From Flavobacteriales bacterium (GTDB taxonomy: Bacteria > Bacteroidota > Bacteroidia > Flavobacteriales_F > PHOS-HE28): DNA of 64,000 nt. Within the stretch, counting starts at the first letter, position 1, and each line of letters starts with the position of its first letter. Shown here piece after piece: positions 7,397 to 14,981 of this stretch. The notes under the pieces are model-generated. The model saw nothing but the letters and a program-made list of their open reading frames with translations, did no database searches and was not told the origin of the DNA. A program made the position numbers and the translations under genes. The stretch is from the NCBI GenBank assembly GCA_016699575.1, contig CP064979.1, forward strand, positions 2,604,001-2,668,000. The letters run 5' to 3'.

Positions 7397-7915
7397 CTAC
7401 TCGAACAACGCCTTCAGCTCCGTCGCTTCCTCGGGCTTCATCTTGCCACTGAGGATGAGCCTTAGCTGGCGGCGGCGCAGGGCACCGTCGTAGCGCTTTT
7501 GTTCTTCTTCGTTGGTGGGTTCAACGGGCGGCACCGTCGCGGTATGTCCGCCATGGTCCACGGCCACGAACGTGTAGATGGCGCTGTTGCACTTGATGCG
7601 CTCGCTGGTCAGCTGGTCTTCCACCCACACGTCGGCCCATACTTCCATGCTGGTGCCGAACGCACGGCTCACGTGGCTCTTGATGGTGACGAAATCGCCG
7701 AGCTTGATGGGCCGGTCGAAGCTCACGTGGTTCACGGCCACGGTGACCACCACGCGTTTGCAATGCCGGTGGGCGCTGATGGCGCACGAGATGTCCAGCC
7801 ATTCCAGCAGACGCCCGCCGAACAGATTGCCCAAGGTGTTGGTGTCGTTGGGCAGCACCAGGTTGGTGGTCTCCGCGTAGCTGTCCGTGGCCGGTCGGGC
7901 GCTCTTCATGTTCAT
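7397..7915 (-). CDS. Acyl-CoA thioesterase (hotdog fold, YciA/ACOT type)
   Basis: Hydrolyses acyl-CoA thioesters to free acid and CoA. The 172-residue protein contains the family pattern VLPNDTNTLGNLFGGRLLEWLD (read VLPNDTNTLGNLFGG and RLLEWLD), with the catalytic-site Asn/Asp positions, then VTVAVNHVSFDRPIKLGD and IYTFVAVD typical of the hotdog sheet. The C-terminal helix is charged. I chose the ATG at 7915; a second ATG at 7909 also fits, and a TTG at 7990 would add 25 unlikely residues. CACCTTTG, close to the -7 consensus, sits 4 nt upstream of the ATG. Confidence 0.88.
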   Translation of the reverse strand: MNMKSARPATDSYAETTNLVLPNDTNTLGNLFGGRLLEWLDISCAISAHRHCKRVVVTVAVNHVSFDRPIKLGDFVTIKSHVSRAFGTSMEVWADVWVEDQLTSERIKCNSAIYTFVAVDHGGHTATVPPVEPTNEEEQKRYDGALRRRQLRLILSGKMKPEEATELKALFE

Positions 7916-7998
7916 GGCGCAAAGGTGCGCAGGTCCTGTGCAGCGCTCCGTGGGCGCATCAACTCTTTTCAACCGTTCGGCGGGCCGCAAGCACGGGC

Positions 7999-8006
7999 TA
8001 CCTTCG
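7999..8006 (+). promoter_or_regulatory. -7 element immediately upstream of the HemJ/CopD-like gene
   Basis: TACCTTCG ends only 4 nt before the ATG at 8011. With the usual spacing in Bacteroidota, transcription would start at or next to the start codon. Confidence 0.5.
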
Positions 8007-8010
8007 GAGC

Positions 8011-8565
8011 ATGTTCAGCTACGAGGGCCAGCACGTGCTCCATGTGTTCTTCACGGTGGGCTATTTCGCAGGCACGTTCAGCACACTGTGGATGATAGCC
8101 CAGCTGAAGGAGGCGGAGCGCAAGTTCGATCCCGACCGGGGCATCATCACGGCCCAGCTCTCTCGTATGATGCGGCGCACATGGCTGCACATCGCATGGC
8201 CATCGCTCATCGGCATGCTGCTGATGGGTGTTCTGCTGATCGCGAAGAACAGTGGGCTCTTCATGGAACCGTGGATGTACACGAAGACCGGGCTTGTCGC
8301 CCTGCTCATCGTGCATCACAGTGTCACTCATGGGCTGTGGGCGAAGGCGCGAGCTGGCGAACTGCGTTGGAAGAGTATCACCGTTCGCTTGTGGAACGCG
8401 TTGGCGATGTTGCTCTTGTTCGCGCTGATCTATGTGGTCGTTCGTCGCGGCGAGCTGGGCACGCTGTGGGGCGTGCTGGGAGGCGTGATGCTCGCGACCG
8501 CCGTGTTCCTGCTGGTGCGCAAGCTCCGCAACGGGAAAAGCGCGGACGGTGAAAAGGCAGCCTAG
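8011..8565 (+). CDS. HemJ/CopD-like membrane protein
   Basis: 184 residues with four hydrophobic segments. The N-terminal VLHVFFTVGYFAGTFSTLW resembles the ALHIIFVVTWFAG start of the HemJ (UPF0093) protoporphyrinogen oxidase family; His11 matches the HemJ essential His and Lys92 (YTKTGLVALLIVHHS) its essential Lys. It could act in haem synthesis or be a paralogue of unknown role; the sequence is divergent, so I do not assign hemJ. The gene converges on the STAS-like gene and overlaps its 3' end by 4 bases. The -7 box abutting the ATG suggests a leaderless mRNA. Confidence 0.68.
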   Translation: MFSYEGQHVLHVFFTVGYFAGTFSTLWMIAQLKEAERKFDPDRGIITAQLSRMMRRTWLHIAWPSLIGMLLMGVLLIAKNSGLFMEPWMYTKTGLVALLIVHHSVTHGLWAKARAGELRWKSITVRLWNALAMLLLFALIYVVVRRGELGTLWGVLGGVMLATAVFLLVRKLRNGKSADGEKAA

Positions 8566-8957
8566 GCCGAACCCACCAAGTGCCGCTGCTGATCCAGCCA
8601 GGTGAGTGCGCTGTCCATGTCGCCGAACAGCTGGATGGGCCGTTGGGGCTTGTTGTAACGCACGAACACATTGGCCGTGAGCTGGTGCCCGAAGTCCCGC
8701 ACCACGATGGCGTCCGCTGCGATGTACTTGGATGACTCCGGTGATGAGGCGTACTGGCGGGCTTCGTTGCTGAGCGTGCTGCCCACGCCCACGCTCACCA
8801 CCAGCAGCACCTTGCGGCCATTGCGGCCCTCGGCAGCGGCCTCGAACATCGCTTGCACTTCCTCGGGGCTCACCGTGTGACCGTCCTTGAAGTGCGCGTG
8901 CACAACATCGTCTTCGATGAAGGTCAGCGTGCAGACGTCGAGTTCGATGGAGCGCAA
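8562..8957 (-). CDS. STAS/SpoIIAA-like small protein (DUF7793-type)
   Basis: 131 residues with the layout of a STAS-like fold: LDVCTLTFIEDDVVHAHFKDGHTVSPEEV, then KVLLVVSVGVGSTLSNEARQY, ADAIVVRDFGHQLTANVFVRYNKPQRPIQLF and a terminal helix. Such proteins are frequent in Bacteroidota and have no proven role. The start is a TTG at 8957; no ATG or GTG lies near. An exact -7 box (TAGATTTG, 8977-8984 minus strand) is 19 nt upstream, which supports this start. Tail-to-tail overlap with the membrane protein. Confidence 0.72.
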   Translation of the reverse strand: MRSIELDVCTLTFIEDDVVHAHFKDGHTVSPEEVQAMFEAAAEGRNGRKVLLVVSVGVGSTLSNEARQYASSPESSKYIAADAIVVRDFGHQLTANVFVRYNKPQRPIQLFGDMDSALTWLDQQRHLVGSA

Positions 8958-8976
8958 GGGAAGTGCGAAAGGGGCG

Positions 8977-8984
8977 CAAATCTA
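8977..8984 (-). promoter_or_regulatory. -7 promoter element of the STAS-like gene
   Basis: Minus strand TAGATTTG is an exact TAnnTTTG match, 19 nt before the TTG start at 8957. Confidence 0.55.
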
Positions 8985-9012
8985 TGCGGACGGTGCACCG
9001 TCCGTCACGCTC

Positions 9013-10059
9013 TTATTTGTGCAGGATCCAAGCCCCGGGGGCTTCCTCTTTGCGAGCGGCGACCAAAGCCTCCACGGCGATGCGCTCGTCGGCAAAGCTG
9101 CCGATGGCCACGCGCCACAAGCCCCGGTGCTGGTCGATGATGCCGGCATCGAACCCGCGTCCGCGCAGCCCGGCAACCAGGTTGTCGGCATTGCCCCGCA
9201 CTGAGAAACAGCCCGCCATCACATGGTAAAGACCCTTGGCGCGCGGCGTAACGGGTGTCACGGCCACATGCGTGGTGTCCGGGAGAACGATCGGGGCCAC
9301 CACCAGCTCCACACCGGGTTCCACATCCACCGTCACTGCTGAATCAAGCGTCTCGGGAAGGCTGAAGTTCTCGTCTCCCGATTCCTCCACGATCACAGGT
9401 GTTGTACCCCGCTGCACATAACCGGGTGCTTCACGCTGCAGCCAGCTTGCCCACCCGCCTAATTGCTCGTTGCCGGTGGTGGGGGTGAGCACGAACGTGG
9501 CCACCGCCACCAGCACGGCTGCAGCCGCGGAAGCAGCCCACAGCAGCGGACGGTTGCGCGATGCGGAAGTGCCTTCGTCGGCCAGGACGGGCTCCAGCTT
9601 CCTCACCACCGCCTCTTTCAACGTCTCCACCACCACCGGCTTGGCGATCGGCGATGCCGCCACGGCCCGCAACCCGAACGCATCCTTCAGAAAGTTGGCG
9701 TGCGGGTCCGGTTCAAAGCGGAGGTTCCGGGCGGTATCGGTCCAGAAGGTGCCCACGCCGGAGACTTCCACGCGGCCGCCATGGCCCAGCGTGCGCTGCC
9801 ACTGTTCCACTTGTTGGGCCACTTGGGTACGTGCTTGCTCGAAGCGCACATCGTCCTGCTTGGCCACCGAGTCCACCAACAGCCCGTCGTTGCGGGTCAA
9901 CTGCTTGTTGAACCCCACTTCCTTGCTGGGCGGATGCACCAGTCGGCGTGCTTCGTCGATGCGGGCACCCTTGTACTGCACCAGGAACCCGCCGAACTCG
10001 GGCACGATCACGCAATCGTGGTCGAAGAGCAGTTCGCGGATGCGCTGGTCGATGGACAT
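9013..10059 (-). CDS. HU-CCDC81 / SPOR domain membrane protein
   Basis: 348 residues in three parts. Residues 1-130 match the paired bacterial HU-CCDC81 domains of Bacteroidota (RIRELLFDHDCVIVPEFGGF; FNKQLTRNDGLL; GRVEVSGVGTFW). Residues 171-192 are one membrane helix (PLLWAASAAAAVLVAVATFV). Residues 274-348 are a SPOR peptidoglycan-binding repeat (GLYHVMAGCFSV, GLWRVAIGSFADERIA). The topology implies a cytoplasmic HU-like part and a periplasmic SPOR part, so it may link the nucleoid or cytoplasm to the septal wall. The ATG at 10059 follows a -7 box by 7 nt. Confidence 0.88.
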   Translation of the reverse strand: MSIDQRIRELLFDHDCVIVPEFGGFLVQYKGARIDEARRLVHPPSKEVGFNKQLTRNDGLLVDSVAKQDDVRFEQARTQVAQQVEQWQRTLGHGGRVEVSGVGTFWTDTARNLRFEPDPHANFLKDAFGLRAVAASPIAKPVVVETLKEAVVRKLEPVLADEGTSASRNRPLLWAASAAAAVLVAVATFVLTPTTGNEQLGGWASWLQREAPGYVQRGTTPVIVEESGDENFSLPETLDSAVTVDVEPGVELVVAPIVLPDTTHVAVTPVTPRAKGLYHVMAGCFSVRGNADNLVAGLRGRGFDAGIIDQHRGLWRVAIGSFADERIAVEALVAARKEEAPGAWILHK

Positions 10060-10066
10060 GGCGCGG

Positions 10067-10074
10067 CGAACTTA
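10067..10074 (-). promoter_or_regulatory. -7 promoter element of the HU/SPOR gene
   Basis: Minus strand TAAGTTCG, 7 nt before the ATG at 10059, predicting a leaderless or nearly leaderless mRNA. Confidence 0.5.
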
Positions 10075-10154
10075 GTGAGCCACCCGCCGCCGTGCTATCT
10101 CTTCCGTCGTGGTGAAGTTGGATGGAGACTGGTCTGGCATTGCGTAAACCGATC

Positions 10155-10178
10155 TGTCACCCTGAGCCCGTCGAAGGG
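10155..10178 (+). repeat. REP-like repeat, copy 1 (left of GIY-YIG gene)
   Basis: TGTCACCCTGAGCCCGTCGA followed by AGGG. This is a short dispersed repeat type known from many bacterial genomes. It shares GAGCCCGTCGAA with the minus-strand copy at 10596-10618, so the two bracket the GIY-YIG gene in inverted orientation. Confidence 0.6.
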
Positions 10179-10228
10179 CGACTCCAAGTCTTATTGAGCC
10201 CAAGGCGGGCTATTCTGTCAAAGCAGGA

Positions 10229-10567
10229 CTAGATGTCACCTTTATGAAGCGGTGGGAAGACCCGTCTGCTGTAAGCCAAGGAGTTGAGGGAAAGAGATCT
10301 CAGGTCACCGGCTATCAATGCCTCTTTCTTCCTCCGGGACCATCCTTTCAGCTGCTTCTCGCGGGCCAGCGCTTGTTCGACCCGGTTGAACCATTCGTAA
10401 TGGGCAAGCTCTACGGGCCTTCGGGAAAACGTGAAACAGCCGCGGTCAACGCCTTCAAAATGTTCCAACATGCGCCGTTCCAGATCATTTGTCACACCAG
10501 TGTAGTAACTGCCGTCCGCGCATCGGAGGATGTAAACGAAGTAGTTGTGGAAACGGGTGGAGGGCAT
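10229..10567 (-). CDS. GIY-YIG nuclease-domain protein
   Basis: A 112-residue single-domain GIY-YIG protein of the UPF0213/YhbQ type. The first strand FVYILRCADGSYYTGVTNDLERRMLEH carries the YIL...YTG motif (the GIY-YIG equivalent) and the Arg pair, followed by HYEWFNRVEQALAREKQLKGWSRRKKEAL with the Glu and Lys-rich helix. Such proteins are predicted nucleases with unclear cellular role and are often scattered as small mobile-looking genes in Bacteroidota. It lies alone between two inverted copies of a REP-like repeat. No SD sequence or promoter box was found. Confidence 0.85.
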   Translation of the reverse strand: MPSTRFHNYFVYILRCADGSYYTGVTNDLERRMLEHFEGVDRGCFTFSRRPVELAHYEWFNRVEQALAREKQLKGWSRRKKEALIAGDLRSLSLNSLAYSRRVFPPLHKGDI

Positions 10568-10595
10568 TGTTCGGGCATCTGGTTCCGCCGGTCAT

Positions 10596-10618
10596 GGTTC
10601 GACGGGCTCACCATGACA
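10596..10618 (-). repeat. REP-like repeat, copy 2 (contains the kdsB stop codon)
   Basis: Minus strand TGTCATGGTGAGCCCGTCGA followed by ACC. It shares the GAGCCCGTCGAA core and TGTCA start with copy 1. The kdsB stop TGA (10608-10610) lies within it, so the repeat sits directly at the kdsB 3' end. Confidence 0.55.
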
Positions 10619-11354
10619 GAACCCGCCGCCGTGCCTCTTCCAGGTCGGCCGGGGTGTCCACGCAGAAGGACGGATGCTCCGTAAGCCCCACCCGGATGCG
10701 GAGCCCAGCCTCCAGCCATCGCAGTTGTTCCAAGGACTCGGCCCGTTCCAGTGGCGAGGGTTCCAACTGGACAACCCGCGCCAGAGCTTCCGTCCGGTAG
10801 GCATAAAGACCCACGTGCTTCAAGTATCTGAACTGCTGGTGGCGGGGACGATGGTCCGGGTTGCGCAGGTAGGGGATGGGCGCCCGGGAGAACAGTACGG
10901 CGTTCATCGCATGATCCACGACCACCTTGGCTTCACCGGGATCGTCGATCTCGCGGTCGTCGCTGATCACTTGCACCAACGTGGCGATGTCCACAGCGGT
11001 GCCGTTCAGCACGGCAGCCACTTCACCGATCTGTTCAGGGGCCACGAACGGTTCATCGCCCTGGATGTTCACCACGCCATCAAAGCGGCCACCGGCCAAG
11101 AGCAGGGCTTCGTGGCAGCGATCCGTTCCGCTCGGATGGTCGGTGCGTGTCATCACGGCCTCCCCACCGAACACGCGCACATGGTCCATAATGCGCTCAT
11201 CATCCGTGGCCACCACCACGCGCGAAAGCGCATTTGATGCCTGTGCCTGTTCCCACACCCGCTGCACCATGCTCTTGCCACCGATGTCCACCAGTGGTTT
11301 GCCGGGCAAGCGGCTGCTGCCGTATCGGGCGGGAATGATGCCGAGCAGATCCAT
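10608..11354 (-). CDS. kdsB: 3-deoxy-manno-octulosonate cytidylyltransferase
   Basis: Activates Kdo as CMP-Kdo for attachment to lipid A. It is a 248-residue nucleotidyltransferase: IIPARYGSSRLPGKPL is the CTP-binding N-terminal motif, then VVATDDERI, DHPSGTDRCHEAL, VNIQGDEPFV (metal-binding Asp) and the C-terminal ESLEQLRWLEAG and FCVDTPADLE. All match the KdsB family and its usual length. It starts 6 nt after the end of the TonB-dependent receptor gene, so the two are probably one operon. Confidence 0.94.
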   Translation of the reverse strand: MDLLGIIPARYGSSRLPGKPLVDIGGKSMVQRVWEQAQASNALSRVVVATDDERIMDHVRVFGGEAVMTRTDHPSGTDRCHEALLLAGGRFDGVVNIQGDEPFVAPEQIGEVAAVLNGTAVDIATLVQVISDDREIDDPGEAKVVVDHAMNAVLFSRAPIPYLRNPDHRPRHQQFRYLKHVGLYAYRTEALARVVQLEPSPLERAESLEQLRWLEAGLRIRVGLTEHPSFCVDTPADLEEARRRVLSW

Positions 11355-11360
11355 CGGCGA

Positions 11361-13742
11361 TCAGAGCGCGTAGGTCATCATCACCTGGAACGATCGCGGC
11401 GCTTCAACGCTCAACGGGCGTATGGCGTACACCTCGTTGCTGATGTTGTTCACGATGAACGAGGCCTGCACCTGCTCGCTCAGTTTCCATTGCACGCGCG
11501 CGTCGAGGATCCAATCGCCGCTGTTGTGGTCCGTCATCCACTGATCCACGCCCGTTGCCAACTGGCCTGACCGGTCGAGGTTCACGAAGATGACGTCGAT
11601 GTTGCGCACATGGCTGTTGTAACGCACGCTGAACCCGAAGCCGAAGCGCTTGTAGTTCATCTGCACATCGCTGCGGAACATTTCCTCCACGCGGAACTTC
11701 AGCACGTTGTCCACATTGGTGTAGCTCGTGTTGTTGTACGTGCTTGCCGGGAAGCTGGCGCCTTGTTGGGTGGCTTCGGCGTAAACGAAGTCGGGAGTGG
11801 TGCTGACGGGTTTGGTCTTGGTATAGCCGATCAGGGTGCTCACCTCCACCATGCCGATCTTCCCTTTTGCCGCAAGCTCCAGTTCCAGACCTGTCACGCG
11901 TGCGTTGCCGGTGTTGGTGCTGCGGAAGCCCAGGCCGAGGAAGTTGTCGATGGTGACGGCGCCCCACTGCCCGAAGGTGAACTCGATGTAGTTTGCGTAT
12001 TCCTGCTGGAAGACGACAGCATCGAAGTAGCCGCTGAAGTTGCCGATCTTGAAGCCTTGCTTCAGGCCGCCTTCCAGGTTCCAGCTCTCTTCGGGCTGAA
12101 GACCGGGATTCGGATAGATGTTCAACTGCCCCACGCTGGTGGTGATGAACCGCTCGCCGATGGTGGGGAAGCGGTAGCCCTGGCCGTAGCTGGCGCGCAG
12201 GTAGGTGGCCTTATGGAACCGAAAGGTTGTGCCTGCGCGGAAAACGGGTTGCTCCTGCGTGTCATCATTCACCTTGAAGTGCTCGTAGCGCATGCCGCCG
12301 CTCAGCATCCAGCGGTCGAAGAACTTCTTGTCCAGTTGCAGATAACCGCTGGCGTTCACTGCGGTGTTGGTGCTGTTGCCCTCCACGTTGCCGCTGTAGA
12401 GCTCGCTGTTGCTGATGGTGCTCTGCCCGCTGAAGCCGGCCGTCACGTTCATTTCGCCGAGCAGGTCCACCTTCTGCTGTATCTGGTACTCGCCGTAGAG
12501 GAAGTCGCTGGCGTTGCTCTGGCCGTTGTCGTTGTCGAAGATCTGCCGGTACCAGCGGCCGCGCAGGCTGTGCTTGGTGCCGCGCGCGCCGAAGTAGTTC
12601 ACGTACGGGTCAACGTACACCTGCGTGCCCACGGTGCGGGTAACCGTGCCGGGCTCCGGGCGAAGGATGTTATCGCTGCCGTTGTCCCAGATGAACACGC
12701 TGGTGCTACGGCTTTTCATGGCGTTGGCGTTGATGCCGTAGTTGAGGCCCTTGATCTTCTTGCTCCGGTAACGCGTCGCCACATTGAAGCGGACGCGGTT
12801 CTCATAACCGCCGGGACCCACCCGCAACGGATCACCGATGCTGTCCGCCGGCAGTGGTTCTGGGCCCACGTATCCCGCATCGGACCATGCGTTGCCGCCG
12901 AGCACCAGATCGAACCGCCCGAACTGACGGCTATGGAAGAAGTTGGCGCCGCTGAACAACGGAGAGTTGTTGTCCCACCAGCGCGCCGGCTCGTGCCCGG
13001 GGCCATCGTACATGCCGGCGAACACGTTCACGCGCGTCTGTGGCTCCAAGCGCGGATAGGCCGTGCGCACGTTGATGACGCCGGTGAGCGCCGCGCTTCC
13101 GTAGAGCACGCTGCTCGCGCCTTTCATCACCTCGATCTGTTCCAGGTTCTCCGTGGGCAGGAAGGCCCACTGAGCGCGGCCGATGTCGCCGCTGAGGACC
13201 GGCAGATCGTCCACGAGCAGCATCACACGGCTGCCCGCACCGTAGCTGAACCCGCTGCCACTGCGGATCTGCGGGTCCTCGTCGATGATGATGACGCCCG
13301 GCACCTGGTCCAGCGCCTCGCTCACCTTCATGTTGTTCTTGTTGCGCACCAGTTCGGTGGGCAGCACGCTCAGGCTTTGTGTCACTTCACCTACGCGCTG
13401 CTTGAATTTCCCGGCGCTCACCACCACCTGGTCCAGCTGCTTGGCCGTGGCCTTCAACCCGGCATCCAGCGTTACGTCCTGTCCTGCCACGGTGGTCACG
13501 GTCAGTTGCACAGGCTCGTAACCGATCATGCTGAAGGTCACGGTCAGCGCTCCCTTCGGCGCTACAACGCGGAACGTGCCATCGAGGTCGGTACTGGTGC
13601 CTTGGCCAACGGCCCATGAAACACCGGCGCCGTATAAGGGTTCCTTGGTTTCGGCATCGGTAACGGAACCCACCAGCACGGCGTCCTGCGCGGTCAAGGT
13701 GGTGACAAGGAAAGCGCAAAGCGCGAAGAGGCAGATCCGCAT
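11361..13742 (-). CDS. TonB-dependent outer-membrane receptor
   Basis: A 793-residue outer-membrane transporter. It has a signal peptide (MRICLFALCAFLVTTLTAQ), a carboxypeptidase-regulatory-like beta domain at about residues 23-100 (VLVGSVTDAETKEPLYGAGVSW), a plug domain (VGEVTQSLSVLPTELVRNKN to VLYGSAALTGVINVRT), and then a long beta-barrel ending in FQVMMTYAL. The regulatory-like domain and barrel are typical of Bacteroidota receptors. No SusD partner is adjacent, so a siderophore, cobalamin or small-ligand role is more likely than glycan uptake; the substrate is unknown. Its -7 box is at 13759-13766, and kdsB follows. Confidence 0.9.
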   Translation of the reverse strand: MRICLFALCAFLVTTLTAQDAVLVGSVTDAETKEPLYGAGVSWAVGQGTSTDLDGTFRVVAPKGALTVTFSMIGYEPVQLTVTTVAGQDVTLDAGLKATAKQLDQVVVSAGKFKQRVGEVTQSLSVLPTELVRNKNNMKVSEALDQVPGVIIIDEDPQIRSGSGFSYGAGSRVMLLVDDLPVLSGDIGRAQWAFLPTENLEQIEVMKGASSVLYGSAALTGVINVRTAYPRLEPQTRVNVFAGMYDGPGHEPARWWDNNSPLFSGANFFHSRQFGRFDLVLGGNAWSDAGYVGPEPLPADSIGDPLRVGPGGYENRVRFNVATRYRSKKIKGLNYGINANAMKSRSTSVFIWDNGSDNILRPEPGTVTRTVGTQVYVDPYVNYFGARGTKHSLRGRWYRQIFDNDNGQSNASDFLYGEYQIQQKVDLLGEMNVTAGFSGQSTISNSELYSGNVEGNSTNTAVNASGYLQLDKKFFDRWMLSGGMRYEHFKVNDDTQEQPVFRAGTTFRFHKATYLRASYGQGYRFPTIGERFITTSVGQLNIYPNPGLQPEESWNLEGGLKQGFKIGNFSGYFDAVVFQQEYANYIEFTFGQWGAVTIDNFLGLGFRSTNTGNARVTGLELELAAKGKIGMVEVSTLIGYTKTKPVSTTPDFVYAEATQQGASFPASTYNNTSYTNVDNVLKFRVEEMFRSDVQMNYKRFGFGFSVRYNSHVRNIDVIFVNLDRSGQLATGVDQWMTDHNSGDWILDARVQWKLSEQVQASFIVNNISNEVYAIRPLSVEAPRSFQVMMTYAL

Positions 13743-13758
13743 ACGGGTGGGTGTCGGG

Positions 13759-13766
13759 CGAATGTA
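13759..13766 (-). promoter_or_regulatory. -7 promoter element of the TonB receptor-kdsB operon
   Basis: Minus strand TACATTCG, 16 nt upstream of the receptor ATG. Confidence 0.5.
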
Positions 13767-13852
13767 TTCCTATCGCAGTTGCGACCAAGTTGGCCGGACA
13801 ACGCCGCCGCGTTCGCATATTGTCACCGGGGCTTCGACGGTAATCCCGTCGG

Positions 13853-14971
13853 ATGCACCGTTCCATGGACGACCGCACACTGGTGCACCGTATCGCGCTC
13901 AGCATGCTCAAAGGCATCGGCCCGGTGAACGCGCGCAACTTGGTGGCGTACTGCGGCGGTGTGGATGTGCTCTTCACCGACAAACACATCAGGCGGAAGC
14001 TTGATAGTGTACCGGGCATAGGTGCAAAGCTCATCGGCAACATCCTCGACCGGTCGGTGCTTCAACAGGCCGAACGTGAACTGGAGTATGTGCGCAAGCA
14101 TGATGTGCGTGTGCTTTTCTACCTCGATGACGATTACCCGAAACGATTGCGCAACTGCGAGGACGCGCCCGTGCTGCTCTTCGCCAAAGGCAACACGGAC
14201 CTGGATGCGCAACGCACCGTGAGCATCGTAGGCACCCGCCAACCCACCGAGCACGGCAAGCTCACCTGCGAGCAGCTGGTGGAAGAGCTGGTGCCCACTG
14301 GTGCCACCATCATCAGCGGACTGGCTTACGGTATAGATATCACCGCGCACCGTGCCGCGTTGAGGCACAAACTGCCAACGGTGGCCAGCGTTGCGCACGG
14401 CCTGGACAAATGCTACCCCAGCGAACATGCGGCCACCGCACGTCAAATGATGCGGCACGGCGCACTGGTCAGCGAACTGCCGAGCGGGTCACCGTTCGCT
14501 CCGGGCAATTTCCCCGCACGCAACCGCATCATCGCCGGCTTGGGCGATTGCACCATTGTGGTGGAAAGCGGGCCCAAGGGCGGTTCGCTCATCACGGCCG
14601 ACATCGCCAACAGCTACGACCGCGATGTGATGGCCATTCCAGGGCGTGTTGCCGACACCCGCAGCCTCGGATGCAACGCCCTCATCAAGCAGAATAAGGC
14701 AGCGCTGATCACCGGGGCGGAAGACATCATCAAGGCGATGGGGTGGGAGGAACGCAAGAAGAAGGCCCCCAAGCAATCCGCGCTCTTCGTGGACCTGAGC
14801 CCGGAGGAGCAGCAGTTGGTGGAAGTGCTCAAGAAAAGCGGCAAAGCGGAGATCGACGAGCTCTGCCTTCACAGCCGCATGCCGCAAGGCAAGGTGGCCG
14901 CGCTGCTGCTGAACATGGAGTTCAATGGCGTGGTGAAAAGCCTGCCCGGCAAGGTGTGGGCGCTGGCGTGA
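13853..14971 (+). CDS. dprA: DNA-processing protein DprA
   Basis: Loads RecA on incoming single-stranded DNA during natural transformation. The 372-residue protein has an N-terminal helix-hairpin-helix/SAM-like region (LSMLKGIGPVNARNLVAYCGG, split LSMLKGIGPVN/ARNLVAYCGG; VPGIGAKL). A Rossmann-like DprA core follows, with VSIVGTRQPTEHG, IISGLAYGIDITAHRAAL, FPARNRIIAGLGD and GSLITADIANSYDRDVMAIPG, and then a C-terminal winged-helix (DELCLHSRMPQGKVAALLLNME). ATG codons at 13853 and 13865 are both possible. It is convergent with the peroxidase gene, with 10 nt between stops. Its presence hints at competence, which matters for the acquired DNA at 19-23 kb. Confidence 0.93.
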   Translation: MHRSMDDRTLVHRIALSMLKGIGPVNARNLVAYCGGVDVLFTDKHIRRKLDSVPGIGAKLIGNILDRSVLQQAERELEYVRKHDVRVLFYLDDDYPKRLRNCEDAPVLLFAKGNTDLDAQRTVSIVGTRQPTEHGKLTCEQLVEELVPTGATIISGLAYGIDITAHRAALRHKLPTVASVAHGLDKCYPSEHAATARQMMRHGALVSELPSGSPFAPGNFPARNRIIAGLGDCTIVVESGPKGGSLITADIANSYDRDVMAIPGRVADTRSLGCNALIKQNKAALITGAEDIIKAMGWEERKKKAPKQSALFVDLSPEEQQLVEVLKKSGKAEIDELCLHSRMPQGKVAALLLNMEFNGVVKSLPGKVWALA

Positions 14972-14981
14972 AGGAGCGCGA

